This document shows positions 1-8,512 of a stretch of DNA of 20,846 bases, piece after piece. A program made the translations under genes and the position numbers. Under the pieces are notes generated by a model. That model was not told the DNA's origin. It searched no databases and was given only the letters and a program-made list of their open reading frames with translations. How positions within the stretch are numbered: the first letter of the stretch is position 1; every line of letters starts with the position of its first letter. The stretch lies in contig BFEA01000066.1 of NCBI GenBank assembly GCA_003427395.1, positions 1,917,041 through 1,937,886 of the forward strand, given 5' to 3'. Source of the DNA: Chara braunii (lineage: Eukaryota > Streptophyta > Charophyceae > Charales > Characeae).

Positions 1-81
<81 letters not shown>
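1..81. repeat. (AG)n dinucleotide microsatellite
   Basis: An uninterrupted AG dinucleotide run fills the left edge of the window and probably continues outside it. On the minus strand it reads as a CT tract lying just downstream of a possible splice donor (GTAAAC, positions 90 to 85) of the neighbouring minus-strand gene, so it could be a pyrimidine-rich intron stretch of that gene. Confidence 0.97.
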
Positions 82-84
<3 letters not shown>

Positions 85-93
85 GTTTACCTG

Positions 94-508
94 CTAAGCT
101 TGATTAGTGTTCACCACGACCGCAGTTGATTTTCCGCTTCGCCCCAGGCCGAGCCTGTCCCACTTTGTGACTGTGGCCAGATACGCCTTGTCGTGACCAT
201 GGATCGTTCCAAGTTTCGGTAGAGAATTCGTTAGTATTTCACACAGTTGGGGAGGTGAGCCGGGTGCTGAAAAGAGGGACTAGAACGAGATAAGCGAGAA
301 GAGGAAGGAGAATACGAGAGAAGAAAGGGGATAAAACTGAGGAATAGAGAAGAGAGGAAAAATAGAGAAGGATCAGGTACTTACCTGGTTGAGACACGCC
401 CGTGGTCACAGAGGAGGGTGCAACTGAGTACAAATCTGTACTGAGTGCACAACAAGCCAAACCAAAGATAATGTAAAAATAAATAAATAAGTAAATTGAT
501 GAATGCAT
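94..508 (-). CDS. Two-exon secreted protein, possibly the N-terminus of an FAD-linked oxidoreductase (fragment)
   Basis: Exon 1 runs from the ATG at 508 down to 385 and exon 2 from 266 to the TAG at 96-94. The intron between them (384-267, 118 nt) begins GTAAGT and ends TTTTCAG. Joining the exons keeps 98 codons open. Residues 1-23 are a strongly hydrophobic secretion signal (MHSSIYLFIYFYIIFGLACC and on). After it come a Cys, an LP pair, a Tyr and a Trp spaced roughly as in the start of fungal secreted FAD-binding (PCMH/berberine-bridge type) oxidases, followed by the hydrophobic AVVV. That family call is inferred from spacing only and is weak. The stop lies directly before CAG|GTAAAC, a plausible next donor, so the gene may continue beyond the left edge with the TAG being a mutation. 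Alternatively it is a complete small secreted protein. Confidence 0.42.
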
Positions 509-1961
509 CTCCTCGGATTACGGGGAGACTCTTTCTCATTTTGCACATTTAGCTATGAGTGGTAAAGGAGAGTAGAGGTCGACTTGACTTTTGTTGTGCT
601 TGCTAGACCTTCACTATTGTGGACTTTGTCGAGGCATCCATTGTACATAATCTCGTCGTGGGATCGGTCATATTACCGTTTCTACTGTTTCATCAAGAAT
701 GTTAGAGTTTCTTGGCCAAAGTAATTTGTTAGAACCAAGGTAATGCTACTTCCCTGTAAGGCCGGGTCGTCATCATCAGATGACTTCTGAAGACCTTTTA
801 GCTACTGGAGCAAAGGGTAAGACAACAGGGTTAGTACTATATGAGAGAGATTGATGCTGATGGGGTAGTGACTGCAGCTACATTTTTGTTTGGTCTGAGT
901 GGAGGCTCCTGGTTGACTGAGGATTTGAAGTTGTTGGGAAAAATATCCTATCACAGTCTGAACAGAGTGTTCTGTAGACCCAGATTGTGGCTGCGGACAA
1001 CTGGTCGAAGTGCTGCTGTTAAAACTTGTTGAGTACGACTGCTTTCAGCGGCCACGGTGTGCAGATCCGGGATGCTGCCACGGTCACCGGGACTACTACT
1101 TTTGGAGTCGTTGCCGTCTTCAATGCGTTGGCATCACCCCTAGTAGTTGGAGTTGAAATGCATTAAAGACTGCTACACTGCTGGGAGTCTGAAACTATTG
1201 CGGTGTCGCTGGGTCGGTAACCTCGAGCCTAGCGGTTTGCTGTAGTTGCGGACTACCAAGTGCAGGTGGAACGCTGTGTTAAGAGTTATTGATACTACTA
1301 TTGATCCTCTTTGTGAATTATTGCTAATTGCAGCTTAATCAGTGGTTAGGATCGGTGTTACGGCCAGACCGGTGGTCGGTTGCTGTTGACTGTGCATTTG
1401 AGTAAGCAACAGGGAGCTCGAGGGCAACTGCTGTTTTATGAACACTATTGATGTTGGGTAGTTTGCTGTTAAGGCGTCTGGGCTGTTGTCGGCAGGTTGT
1501 GCTTTCTGCTGCTATGACAATTGAGTGTTTTACTGCTACCACAAGCGTGACTTATGCGGTACACGTTGACACGTTGTGCCTTTTGTTGAAGTTGTTGTGA
1601 TCCCACTTGCACTTTGAATAGTGCACAGGAGGTGTGCTTTAATCGAACGCCGTCTCCTAGGCTACGTAACTACGGACTGGTCAAAGGGGGACTTAGGGGG
1701 TTACTGCTGCAACTTGAAAGGTTGTTAGGAGGTTGTTGCTTGCATTTTGGTCGTGGATCTGGCCGGCTTCACTTCATTCTTTTGGCCATCATTGTGGGTC
1801 CCTCAGGCGATTGAAGATTACGAGGCCCTCTCACGTGAGTTGAGTTGGCCCTCTCTTGGATCTTGAGAGTCTTACTTATCTACCACTGCCCTTCTTACCC
1901 TAAGTTTAGTCTAAGGTTACGAAAGTAAGGTGGCAGGTGGGATTGCAACCCGTAGGACCAC
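509..1961. other. Host flank, no gene recognised
   Basis: About 1.45 kb between the start of the minus-strand gene and the left end of the retroelement. Only short unconvincing reading frames occur (for example 841-1032 on the plus strand). The base composition is mixed, without the strong purine excess seen inside the element. It would contain the promoter of the minus-strand gene. The last five bases before the element are ACCAC, the predicted target-site sequence, but its partner lies outside the window. Confidence 0.5.
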
Positions 1962-3643
1962 TGTCGGGCGGCTGCCTACCAGCCAAAGGCCCCTTTATTT
2001 GAAAAAAAAAAAAAAAACAATCTCCTTTTTTTGTGTTTTTTGCATGGTTTTGACGTATGCGTGCATGTGAGTATGGTGTTCAGGGATGTCCTCAGGCATC
2101 CGGGTCTTCGTACTAACCCTTTCATGGACTGGAGTGGGGGTTAGAACCATGGTAGTGAGTGGGCGCGGACGGATTCCAAAAGATCAACGGTTTTCTGCCT
2201 AAGGCGAGGGATCAAGGGTCGGTGGTAGGCTTTGGGACGGACCCTGGAAAAACTCGAGGAATCGGGACTTGTGAGGACCAGGGTTGACCACGAGGAACAG
2301 TCGGACTACTCCAGTCTCCCACAACCTGCTTGATACTGGGAGAAGGACAATCAGGGGCCTGCGGCGACTCGCGAGGGCCGCGCTACGAGGGGAGGGTTCC
2401 GTAAGACCAGATCAATGAGGCAACTGGGGCCGTGGCTTGGTAAGTCCGGAGGCAGGGGCGGATCCCGTATCGACGACTTTGGAGGCTTGCGTGGTAAAGC
2501 CGACTTCCCGGCATTCGCCAGTGCGACGGTGGTCAGTTAGCCGGCGGGGAACTGAGATTAGTCGGCGGATGATCGAGATCAATCGGGGACGACACGAGCA
2601 TCCACGGCTGGGTGTAGGAAACGAGACGACACATGAAGGCGCCAGAGAGATCCTCGTACCGTCAACCCCACCCGAGTTGGGCCCCCCTTGTTGATCTGTG
2701 GGAAAGGTAGGATGTGGCATACCCGTCGATGAAACAATGGCGGGGAACGGGATCCAAGGCAATAACAGGTGAGAAAAAGAAGACTGGCGAGAAAAGGGCA
2801 GGTTGGGTCTAGGAAGCAAGGGAAGAGGGAAACCGGATTTGAGGGGCGAACTGCATGCATCATCTTGATAACCGTTGCTAGCAGCGGCCTGGGCCGCGTC
2901 CTGCAGCCGGATGTACCCGGGCCGAGGGGACGGCCAGAGCCGTTGTTCGAAAGGAATGATCGCAGACAGGTAAAGCAAGGGAGGGAAAGCGTCGGCCAAC
3001 CATTTGGCTGGCTGAGGAAGGATTCGGAAAGAAGGGGATACAACATTGGCTGAGTGGGTCCTGAGTAAGGGGGGGGATTGAAGATAGCAACGAAAGAGAA
3101 TGAGTCGAACGGTTGAAGGCTAACGCTCGCGAGCGGAGTTCTTGAGGACTATCGTGGCAGGGCACCGGTGGAATCGAAAACGAAGGTGAAAAATTCTAGG
3201 ATGCATCGAGGTTGGAAGATAGGCAGATGCAGACGCTAAAACAAGGACGAGGCAACAAAAGAACGCAAGGTAGGGGGAGGACAGCATGGAGATACAAAAA
3301 GGAGGTGCGGAGAGCACCAACCTCAGGATATGGGCTAGAGCCAGACGGCGAGCAAGAGAGACGTAGCTAGGGAAGGCTGAAGAGCACAAGGATGTGCGCG
3401 GGCGAAGTTTCTTGTTGCAGGGACTTCGGGGGGAGAGATTAGGATCCAGAGGTGAAGTGGGGATGAACGGCTATTGGTCAGAATGAAAGGGGCAGAGGAT
3501 CGCGGGAGAGGGGGAGGAGAAACTACGATAGAAAAAGGAAAGGTCGGCGGGAAAAAAATTCTAAAATTTGGAGGATGGTGCCAAAAAATCGGAGGCGGAG
3601 GAGTGAGGAGCGACTAGAGAAGAACTCGGAAAGGCACGAGGAG

Positions 3644-3650
3644 TATAAAA
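3644..3650 (+). promoter_or_regulatory. Candidate LTR TATA box
   Basis: TATAAAA in GAGTATAAAAGACGAGCG is the clearest TATA match I noticed in the LTR. It would place the RNA start near 3675, giving U3 of about 1.7 kb and an R-U5 of about 2.5 kb that includes the minisatellite. Position and strand fit; transcription is not shown by sequence alone. Confidence 0.4.
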
Positions 3651-3762
3651 GACGAGCGTGGGGACGCCCGAGAGCAGGAGGAGTTCTCAGAAGCGCACGG
3701 GTTCGCTCGGGCATCGGTGGGAGAAAGGGAGAGAGAGCACACGAGGGAGAGGGAGAGAGGGA

Positions 3763-3892
3763 GAGAAAGGTACGCGAGGAGAGGAGCGCTCAGGCGTTGC
3801 GTCTGCGCTCGTCATCGGGCTAACCTCGTTGAGGGCAAGGGCGCACGAGAGAGAGAGAGAGAGGGAGAAAGGTACGCGAGGAGAGGAGCGCT
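3763..3892 (+). repeat. 28-bp motif repeated 102 bp apart
   Basis: The motif beginning GAGAAAGGTACGCGAGGAG and ending AGGAGCGCT occurs identically at 3763-3790 and 3865-3892, so a ~102-bp unit has been duplicated within the purine tract. The pair includes GGTACGC, the start of a donor-like GTACGC, but there is no further support for splicing here. Confidence 0.85.
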
Positions 3893-4694
3893 TGGCGGGT
3901 GGGCAGGTGCCAAACATTGGGCCAACTTCAGAGAAAGAAGAAGAGAGAAAGGGAAAGAGCGCACGAGGAAAAAAGAGAGGGGAAGAGGTGGAAACGAAAG
4001 AGGGGAACTGGGGCCAGCGCTTGGCCTCGGGCCGACGTCGAAGAGAAGAGGCGGGAGAGCTGACAAGGAAGAGAGAGAGAGAAAGAGAGAAAGAGAGAGG
4101 GAGAGAGAGTTCGCACATAAGGAAGCCGGCGAGCGCGCATAACGCGTGCAAGGCCCCGACTACGAGCTCTTCTCGCACGAAAGTTTCGCGGCACTAGAGC
4201 CAAAAAGGGAGTCGGGGAGCTGAGCCGTACATAAGGAGCTCGACTGCATACGAGAGACAGGGGGAAGAGAAGTGAGGGGGCTCCTACGAGAGCGCTTGGA
4301 GCACAGCGGCACATTTCCGAACTCGGGTGCCGACTCCGACAAAGAGGAACAAAAGCTACTGGGGTCGGCCGCCCGTGGAAGGATCACGGGACAGAGAAGC
4401 GTGGGCATTAAGGAGAGGCGACTGGCATGCAAGGGTTCGAGGAGCTCGCCTAGTGCTGCTAACCGCGAGGGAGCCCTCATCGGGCTTGTTTTGCTCACCG
4501 GTCTTCAAGCAGTTCGCAGTAGGTTGCCGAAGATGAAGTCGTGAACCTGATCGATGGAGGGAGAAGCCCGGCGGTCCCTGGGCAAGAACACTTCCGGCGA
4601 GAGGGCTACCGGACAGCGGGCCTACCTGTGAAAGACTTGTGGTTTGTACCGTCTGAGGTATTGAAAAAGGGGGGGGAGCCGGAGGGGCTGGCAA

Positions 4695-5720
4695 GGTCTG
4701 CTCTCTGAAGTTTTCCAAGCTACCAAAAGGGTGGTTTACCGTAAGGTGAAGTCGGGCTCGTGGAATCGGTATGCAAGTGGTTCTGTTGTCGAGTCTCGTG
4801 CAATCTGATCACTGAGTTTTTCAAGCTCCGCGAAGTCGGGCTCATGGAATAGGTACGCGAGTGGTTCTGTGTCGGGCTCGTGGAATCGGTACGCAAGTGG
4901 TTCTGTGGTCGATTCTCGTGCAGTCTGATCTCTGAGTTTTACTCCGCGAAGTCGGGCTCGTGGAATCGGTACTCAAGTGGTTCTGTGGTCGATTGTCGTG
5001 CAGTCTGATCTCTGAATTTTTCAAGCTCCGCGAAGTCGGGCTCGTGGAATCGGTACGCAAGTGGTTCTGCTGTCGAGTCTCGTGCAGTCTGATCTCTGAG
5101 TTTTTCAAGCTCCGTGAAGTCGGGCTCCTGGAATCGGTACGCAAGTGGTTCTGTTGTCGAGTCTCGTGCAGTCTGATCTCTGAGTTTTTTCAAGCTCCGC
5201 GAAGTCGGGCTCGTGGAATTTGTACTCAAGTGGTCCTGTTGTCGGGTCTCGTGCAGTCTGTTCTTTGAGTCTTTCAAGCTCCTAAAAGGTGGGTTATCGC
5301 AAGGCGAAGAAGGGGGCTTTGAATCCGTACGCGAGTGGTCCCGTTGTCGGGTCTCGTGTGGTCTTGTTCTTCGAGTTTTTCAAGCTCTGAAAAGGTGGGC
5401 TACCGTCAGGGAAAGAAGGGATCTTTGAATCCGTTCACAAGTGGTCCTGTTGTCGGGTCTCGTGCAGTTTGTTCTTTGAGTTTTTCAAGCTCCGAAAAGG
5501 TGGGCTATCGTAAGGCGTAGAAGGAGTTTTCGAATCCGTACGCAAGTGGCTCTATTGTCAAAAGTCTCATGCAGTCTGCCCTCCGAGCTCTGAAAGGAAG
5601 AGACCCCCGGAGGAGTGAGGGCAGGCTTTTTCGAGCTATCGTAAGGTGCAGTCATAGCCTCGGAATCCGCACGTAAGTGGTTTTGTTGTGGAAGTCTCGT
5701 GAGGACAGCCCACGGAGTTC
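4695..5720 (+). repeat. Minisatellite of 84-bp and 105-bp units
   Basis: Units start around GAAGTCGGGCTCGTGGAATC and end TTTTTCAAGCTCCGC. Short units of 84-85 bp begin at 4748, 4948, 5032 and 5116; truncated ones begin at 4832 and 4871; longer units of about 105 bp begin at 5201, 5306 and 5411, with decayed copies from about 5518 and 5648 and possibly to 5860. The extra 21 bp in long units is a block like AAAAGGTGGGTTATCGTAAG that also ends the partial copy before 4748. The short unit therefore looks like a deletion derivative that then expanded. Open frames here are periodic shadows and not genes. Confidence 0.93.
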
Positions 5721-5721
5721 T

Positions 5722-5746
5722 AAAAAAAAAAAAAAAAAAAAAAAAA
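5722..5746 (+). repeat. A25 homopolymer
   Basis: Twenty-five consecutive adenines follow a degenerate minisatellite copy. No target duplication or 3'-end sequence of a non-LTR element is visible before it, so it is most simply a slippage-grown run within the LTR. Confidence 0.97.
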
Positions 5747-6147
5747 GTGTCTGTCGGGGGTGTGAGGGTAATGTGAATCGGTATTTTGATACACGTACGC
5801 TGGGGTATTGATATCGAGTCTTATGAAGCATGCTCTCTAAACCTGACGCTCTAAAGGGGGGCTGTCTCGAAAAGAAGTAGGTATTTAGTAGGTTTAAGCG
5901 GTGAGCGTTTTTTTTGGGCTCGAAAAGGGGGGGGGGCACTGAGGTCTGTTCCCTGAAAGTTGAATGCCCCCCAAGGTCGCCTTGTTTCTGCCCACCGAGT
6001 CCCGAAGAAAGGACCAGTCAGGGAGGCGAAAAACTGGGGGGCCAAGGGTCGGGCCCTAGAGGGGTGAAACCCGGTCCTAAACACTGAGCAGGAGGAGCCC
6101 GGTTTCGAGTCCCGAGGGCCGAGGCCAGCAAGTTGCGCCTTCTAAAA

Positions 6148-6211
6148 GCAGTTACCCGACAAAGTGGCGCCGTAGCATTTCCCCCACGGCCTCGGTCGGC
6201 TCAGTAACTGC
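6148..6211 (+). other. Predicted U5-leader hairpin enclosing the PBS
   Basis: GCAGTTAC (6148-6155) pairs with GTAACTGC (6204-6211), and directly inside it CCGAC (6156-6160) pairs with GTCGG (6195-6199), leaving only a 4-base bulge (CTCA) on the 3' side. This 13-bp stem closes a loop that contains the last LTR base, the spacer and the primer-binding site. Retroviral RNAs are known to place the PBS within a U5-leader stem; here the pairing is seen directly and the role is inferred. Confidence 0.6.
6165..6182 (+). promoter_or_regulatory. Primer-binding site (PBS)
   Basis: TGGCGCCGTAGCATTTCC starts three bases after the LTR end. It begins TGG, the complement of the tRNA CCA tail. Its first nine bases match the PBS start I associate with plant Athila/Tat elements (TGGCGCCGT), but the remainder differs, and I cannot name the tRNA used. 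Confidence 0.65.
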
Positions 6212-6276
6212 GAGGTGAGGGGGAAGTGGCGTGACAGGCAGTGGCGAGAGTGTTCAGCATCGGGTTATCACTTCAT

Positions 6277-6394
6277 CAACGACAGTTTTTCAGCACGACA
6301 ACGATTTTTTCCTAGGACCTTCGACGTCTCCTATCGGCAACGGCTTTTTCATTCTCTAATGGGACTTTTTGCGACCACGCAACGGTTTTTTTTT
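6277..6394 (+). repeat. Four CAACG-plus-T-run motifs in the leader
   Basis: CAACG followed within a few bases by five to nine T occurs at 6277-6290, 6298-6310, 6337-6349 and 6379-6394. The intervals are irregular (about 21, 39 and 42 bases). The surrounding leader 6212-6650 has no convincing gene. Function is unknown; it may only be a degenerate local duplication. Confidence 0.5.
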
Positions 6395-6650
6395 GGGCAG
6401 CAGCATTGGGGAGCTACTTGGGGCTTGGGGAGGCTTGTTGGGGCTGTTTGGGTGAAGGGGACTTAGGGTGTCGGGGTCTCCTCTTGGGTTTTTTGCAGGT
6501 CCGCTCCGGCCCGCTTGCGACTCCGGCTCCCGCTCCCGGCCTCCGAAGGGTCAACAGGTCAGTTCCTTTTTGTGACTGCTTGATTTCGCAAGTGTTTATT
6601 TCTAAAAATTTAAAAATTAAGAGGGTGAACAGTTTGCTTGAGGGGTCTAG

Positions 6651-7208
6651 ATGAGGGTGAAGAGCAACGACGGGGTGGGAAGAAGAACCGTCCGGGAAAA
6701 TAGTGTAATGGGGTCAGCTCGAGGGGGAGAAAGAGAGGGAGCGAGGGGAAGAGAGGAGAGAAGGGTCCGAGAGGGTCCGGGGGAGCTATCCATTTGGGAC
6801 CCAAGGGGGTCGCCTAATATTCTTGATCCGCACGGGTTGTGGAGGGCATTAACCCCGGGACTAACTCCCGCACGGGAGAGGGTGTCTAGAGGGGGGTCTG
6901 GGGCTTCGGTTCTCGACCCGCGCGGGTTGACGACGGGTTCCTTGCGAGGGTCGACTCCCGCAAGGGGGTGAGGTTCTCAAACGGGGTCGGTTGGGGATTT
7001 GGGGGTGAGGAGAATGGTGCTACGGGTGCCGGGTCAAGAGGGAGAGAGAGACACACCTACCTTGGCTAGCGAGGGCGTTAGAGAAGAAGGGGATACTTGG
7101 AGGCCCTTGGAGGAGGGATCGGAGGCCGAATCCTGGGTGGACCGGTGTCTAGCCGACTTCTCGGACTCGGACCTGGGGGACTATTGGGATTATGATAACG
7201 AATACTGA
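6651..7208 (+). pseudogene. Pre-gag low-complexity ORF with acidic C-terminus, one in-frame TGA
   Basis: This is the first long frame after the PBS. It begins at ATG 6651 and stays open to TGA 7206-7208 except for a TGA at 6969-6971, which may be a mutated Trp codon as elsewhere in the element. The 185-codon product is basic and Arg/Gly-rich first, then has a repeated motif (LDPHGL then LDPRGL, each followed by LT.G and TPAR), and ends in an acidic, aromatic tail (FSDSDLGDYWDYDNEY). I recognise no domain. Possibilities are a disordered accessory protein or chance coding in purine-rich DNA. The acidic tail and sustained frame favour a real ancestral gene. It is followed within ten bases by a strong splice donor. 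Confidence 0.4.
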
Positions 7209-7218
7209 AGACCACAAG

Positions 7219-7311
7219 GTACGTGTGCTTATCGACTCAACCTGAGGGACTCTTCCTAAAGCTCCGCTTTTTCCACCCCATTTTTTTCTGACTCCCTGAT
7301 TTGAATTTCAG
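7219..7311 (+). other. Candidate 93-nt spliceosomal intron
   Basis: The donor context is CACAAG|GTACGTG and the acceptor is TTGAATTTCAG, preceded by a T-run and a CTGAC/CTGAT branch-like motif. Size and signals fit a fungal intron. It lies downstream of the stop at 7208, between the first ORF and the gene array, so splicing would not join coding frames but could mark or create a processed mRNA. A second acceptor-like site (TTCTGCTTGCAG, ending 7739) could pair with the same donor or with a donor at 7666. Confidence 0.45.
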
Positions 7312-7808
7312 TGATTCCGAGAGAGAAAAGAGGCAGTCGGAGACGGAAAAGGAAGAGAAGTGCGAAGAGTTCACGATGAGGAGAATGGGAGGGAATAGAT
7401 AGGCTAGTGATCTCCGATAAATAGGTGGATCTTGTCCTGGGACCCGGGTAATTCCACGCTTGAGGTGGGTCGAGTAGAGGCGTGGTACCGGATAGGCTAA
7501 CTTAGAACTAGGGGTCGGTTCAGTGGGGGACATAGGGCCGAGGTGTGTGACTTCGGTCCGACTCCGAGGAGGGGGTTGCCACCCTTCCTCGGGGATAACC
7601 TGTGTCCACGGCTAGTCTCTATACCGGGAGTGGGGAGGGGTCTCTCAACGGGGGAGGACAGGAAGGTAGTCGAGTGAGACGGCGTTCCTTCTCTGGTCCA
7701 TTTGATCCTTATGAGCTCACAAGCATCTTCTGCTTGCAGGTTAGAGGTGGTCTCTCGAGTGGCCAAAAGGAAGTAGGAACTTAGGGAATTTTCTTTTGAT
7801 TATATTGC
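7312..7808 (+). other. Intercistronic region, no gene recognised
   Basis: All three forward frames carry frequent stops. A 10-bp stem with one bulge (CCGAGGAGGG at 7564-7573 with CCCTTCCTCGG at 7582-7592) and the acceptor-like site ending at 7739 are the only structures seen. The ATG of the first array gene follows at 7809. Confidence 0.5.
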
Positions 7809-8150
7809 ATGAGCTTAGAAGCTGTCCCGGAATGGATTAGCGTGTGTACGTACGGGGGTGTTAACGTGTGGTGTTACTCTTTTCGACTATGGACAGGTGA
7901 CTTTGATGTGGGTGTCTACGTAGAGGAAGGGCTAGATCAAGGGGAGGATTTCCTTCGTGGATGGGAAGAGGCGATAGGCCACTCTCGCGGTTCGAGGTAG
8001 GAATTGAGGGTTTACTCTTTAGGGTACCGAACCTACCCCAGCGGTGGTCGTCCAGCGCCAGTAATTCCTGACGCTTATCTCGACGGATCGAACGATTGAA
8101 AAGTGCTAATAGGGATCGTGGAGAGAGTAGTAAGGACGGCAAATCCATGA
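7809..8150 (+). pseudogene. Array gene 1, broken paralogue of gene 2
   Basis: It starts ATG-AGC-TTA (MSL), like gene 2, and shares with it V..WCY, WTG.FD, YVEEG, WEEA, YSLG.RTY, RP.P.IP and LDGS in order. Two in-frame stops interrupt it: TAG 7998-8000 and TGA 8097-8099. At the second, gene 2 has TGG (Trp106), so a G-to-A change made the stop. The terminal TGA at 8148-8150 overlaps the ATG of gene 2 as ATGA. No known family is recognised. The closing segment (LDGS then W and a hydrophobic helix) loosely resembles the end of module I in genes 3-8, so all array genes may share ancestry. Confidence 0.7.
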
Positions 8151-8512
8151 GTTTGAGGGCTCTAGAGTTTGAACCTGCTGGAAATAGTGTAGGTGATCGA
8201 GGCGGGGTGGACGCGTGGTGCTATACTTTCTACTGGTGGACCGGCCATTTCGACATAGCCTTGTACGTGGAAGAGGGTGTGGACAGAGAGGCAAGATATT
8301 TGGATAGCTGGGAGGAAGCGGTATATCACGCACATCTCGAGAGGGAACTGTTGGGGGCTTACGAGATCAAGTACTTCTACTCGTTAGGGTGTAGGACGTA
8401 TTCACGAGGGGTTAGGCCTGTTCCCATTATTCCGGAGGCCTTCCTAGACGGTTCGGACGGGTGGAGAGCACTGGTTCAAATCATAGAGGAGATAGTCCTA
8501 GGGGATGGTTAG
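8147..8512 (+). CDS. Array gene 2, intact 121-residue protein of unknown family
   Basis: The ATG at 8147 is chosen over upstream TTG frames because it matches the start of gene 1 (MSL) and overlaps that gene's stop as ATGA. The 121 residues carry VDAWCYTFYWWTGHFD (21-36), YVEEGVD (40-46), WEEAVYHAH (55-63), YSLGCRTY (78-85) and IIPEAFLDGSDGW (94-106). The protein is rich in aromatics and acidic residues, with no signal peptide or membrane span. Its stop (8510-8512) lies within the first codons of gene 3 (ATGGTTAG, 8-base overlap). It is one of only two array genes without a break. Function is unknown; likely expression is from the full-length element RNA. Confidence 0.68.
   Translation: MSLRALEFEPAGNSVGDRGGVDAWCYTFYWWTGHFDIALYVEEGVDREARYLDSWEEAVYHAHLERELLGAYEIKYFYSLGCRTYSRGVRPVPIIPEAFLDGSDGWRALVQIIEEIVLGDG

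Larger units (their letters stand above)
3480..4275 (+). repeat. Purine-rich (GA)n-like tract inside the LTR
   Basis: This stretch is dominated by GAG/AGA/GGA words and contains several short pure (GA)n runs, notably around 3717-3775, 3846-3868 and 4070-4110. It produces long open frames rich in Arg and Glu on the plus strand and Ser, Leu and Pro on the minus strand, which I consider composition artefacts rather than genes. Confidence 0.8.
1962..6161 (+). repeat. 5' long terminal repeat, 4.2 kb
   Basis: The left end was placed where homology to the downstream copy begins (19919). The right end was placed by the terminal inverted repeat: the LTR opens TGTCGGGCGGCTGCC and closes with CCCGACA, a perfect 7-bp inverted repeat with TG...CA ends, and CTGC also matches further in. 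Three bases later comes a TGG-starting primer-binding site, as expected at an LTR border. Only the first ~650 bp can be compared with the 3' copy, which is cut at 20570. Inside the LTR are an A15/T7 stretch (about 2000-2035), a TATA box, a GA-rich tract, a minisatellite and an A25 run. Confidence 0.88.

Noticed and set aside
841-1032. 63-residue plus-strand frame in the left flank
   Set aside because: Short, without homology to anything I know and without splice or regulatory context.
1962-2613. A 650-bp LTR ending near 2613, followed by a 10-kb non-coding leader
   Set aside because: This is where homology with the downstream copy ends, but no TG...CA end or convincing PBS is found there. 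The inverted terminal repeat and PBS at 6155-6182 define the true end.
3575-4197. Long Arg/Glu-rich open frames on both strands
   Set aside because: They follow from (GA)n-like composition, overlap in several frames, and lie inside the LTR.
4842-5520. Repeated-peptide open frames in the minisatellite, or a CRISPR-like array
   Set aside because: Units are near-contiguous and degenerate with no unique spacers, and frames arise only because the 84-bp unit is divisible by three.
6098-6115. tRNA T-arm-like GGTTTCGAGTCCC
   Set aside because: It has an extra T relative to the B-box consensus and no upstream A box or cloverleaf could be found.
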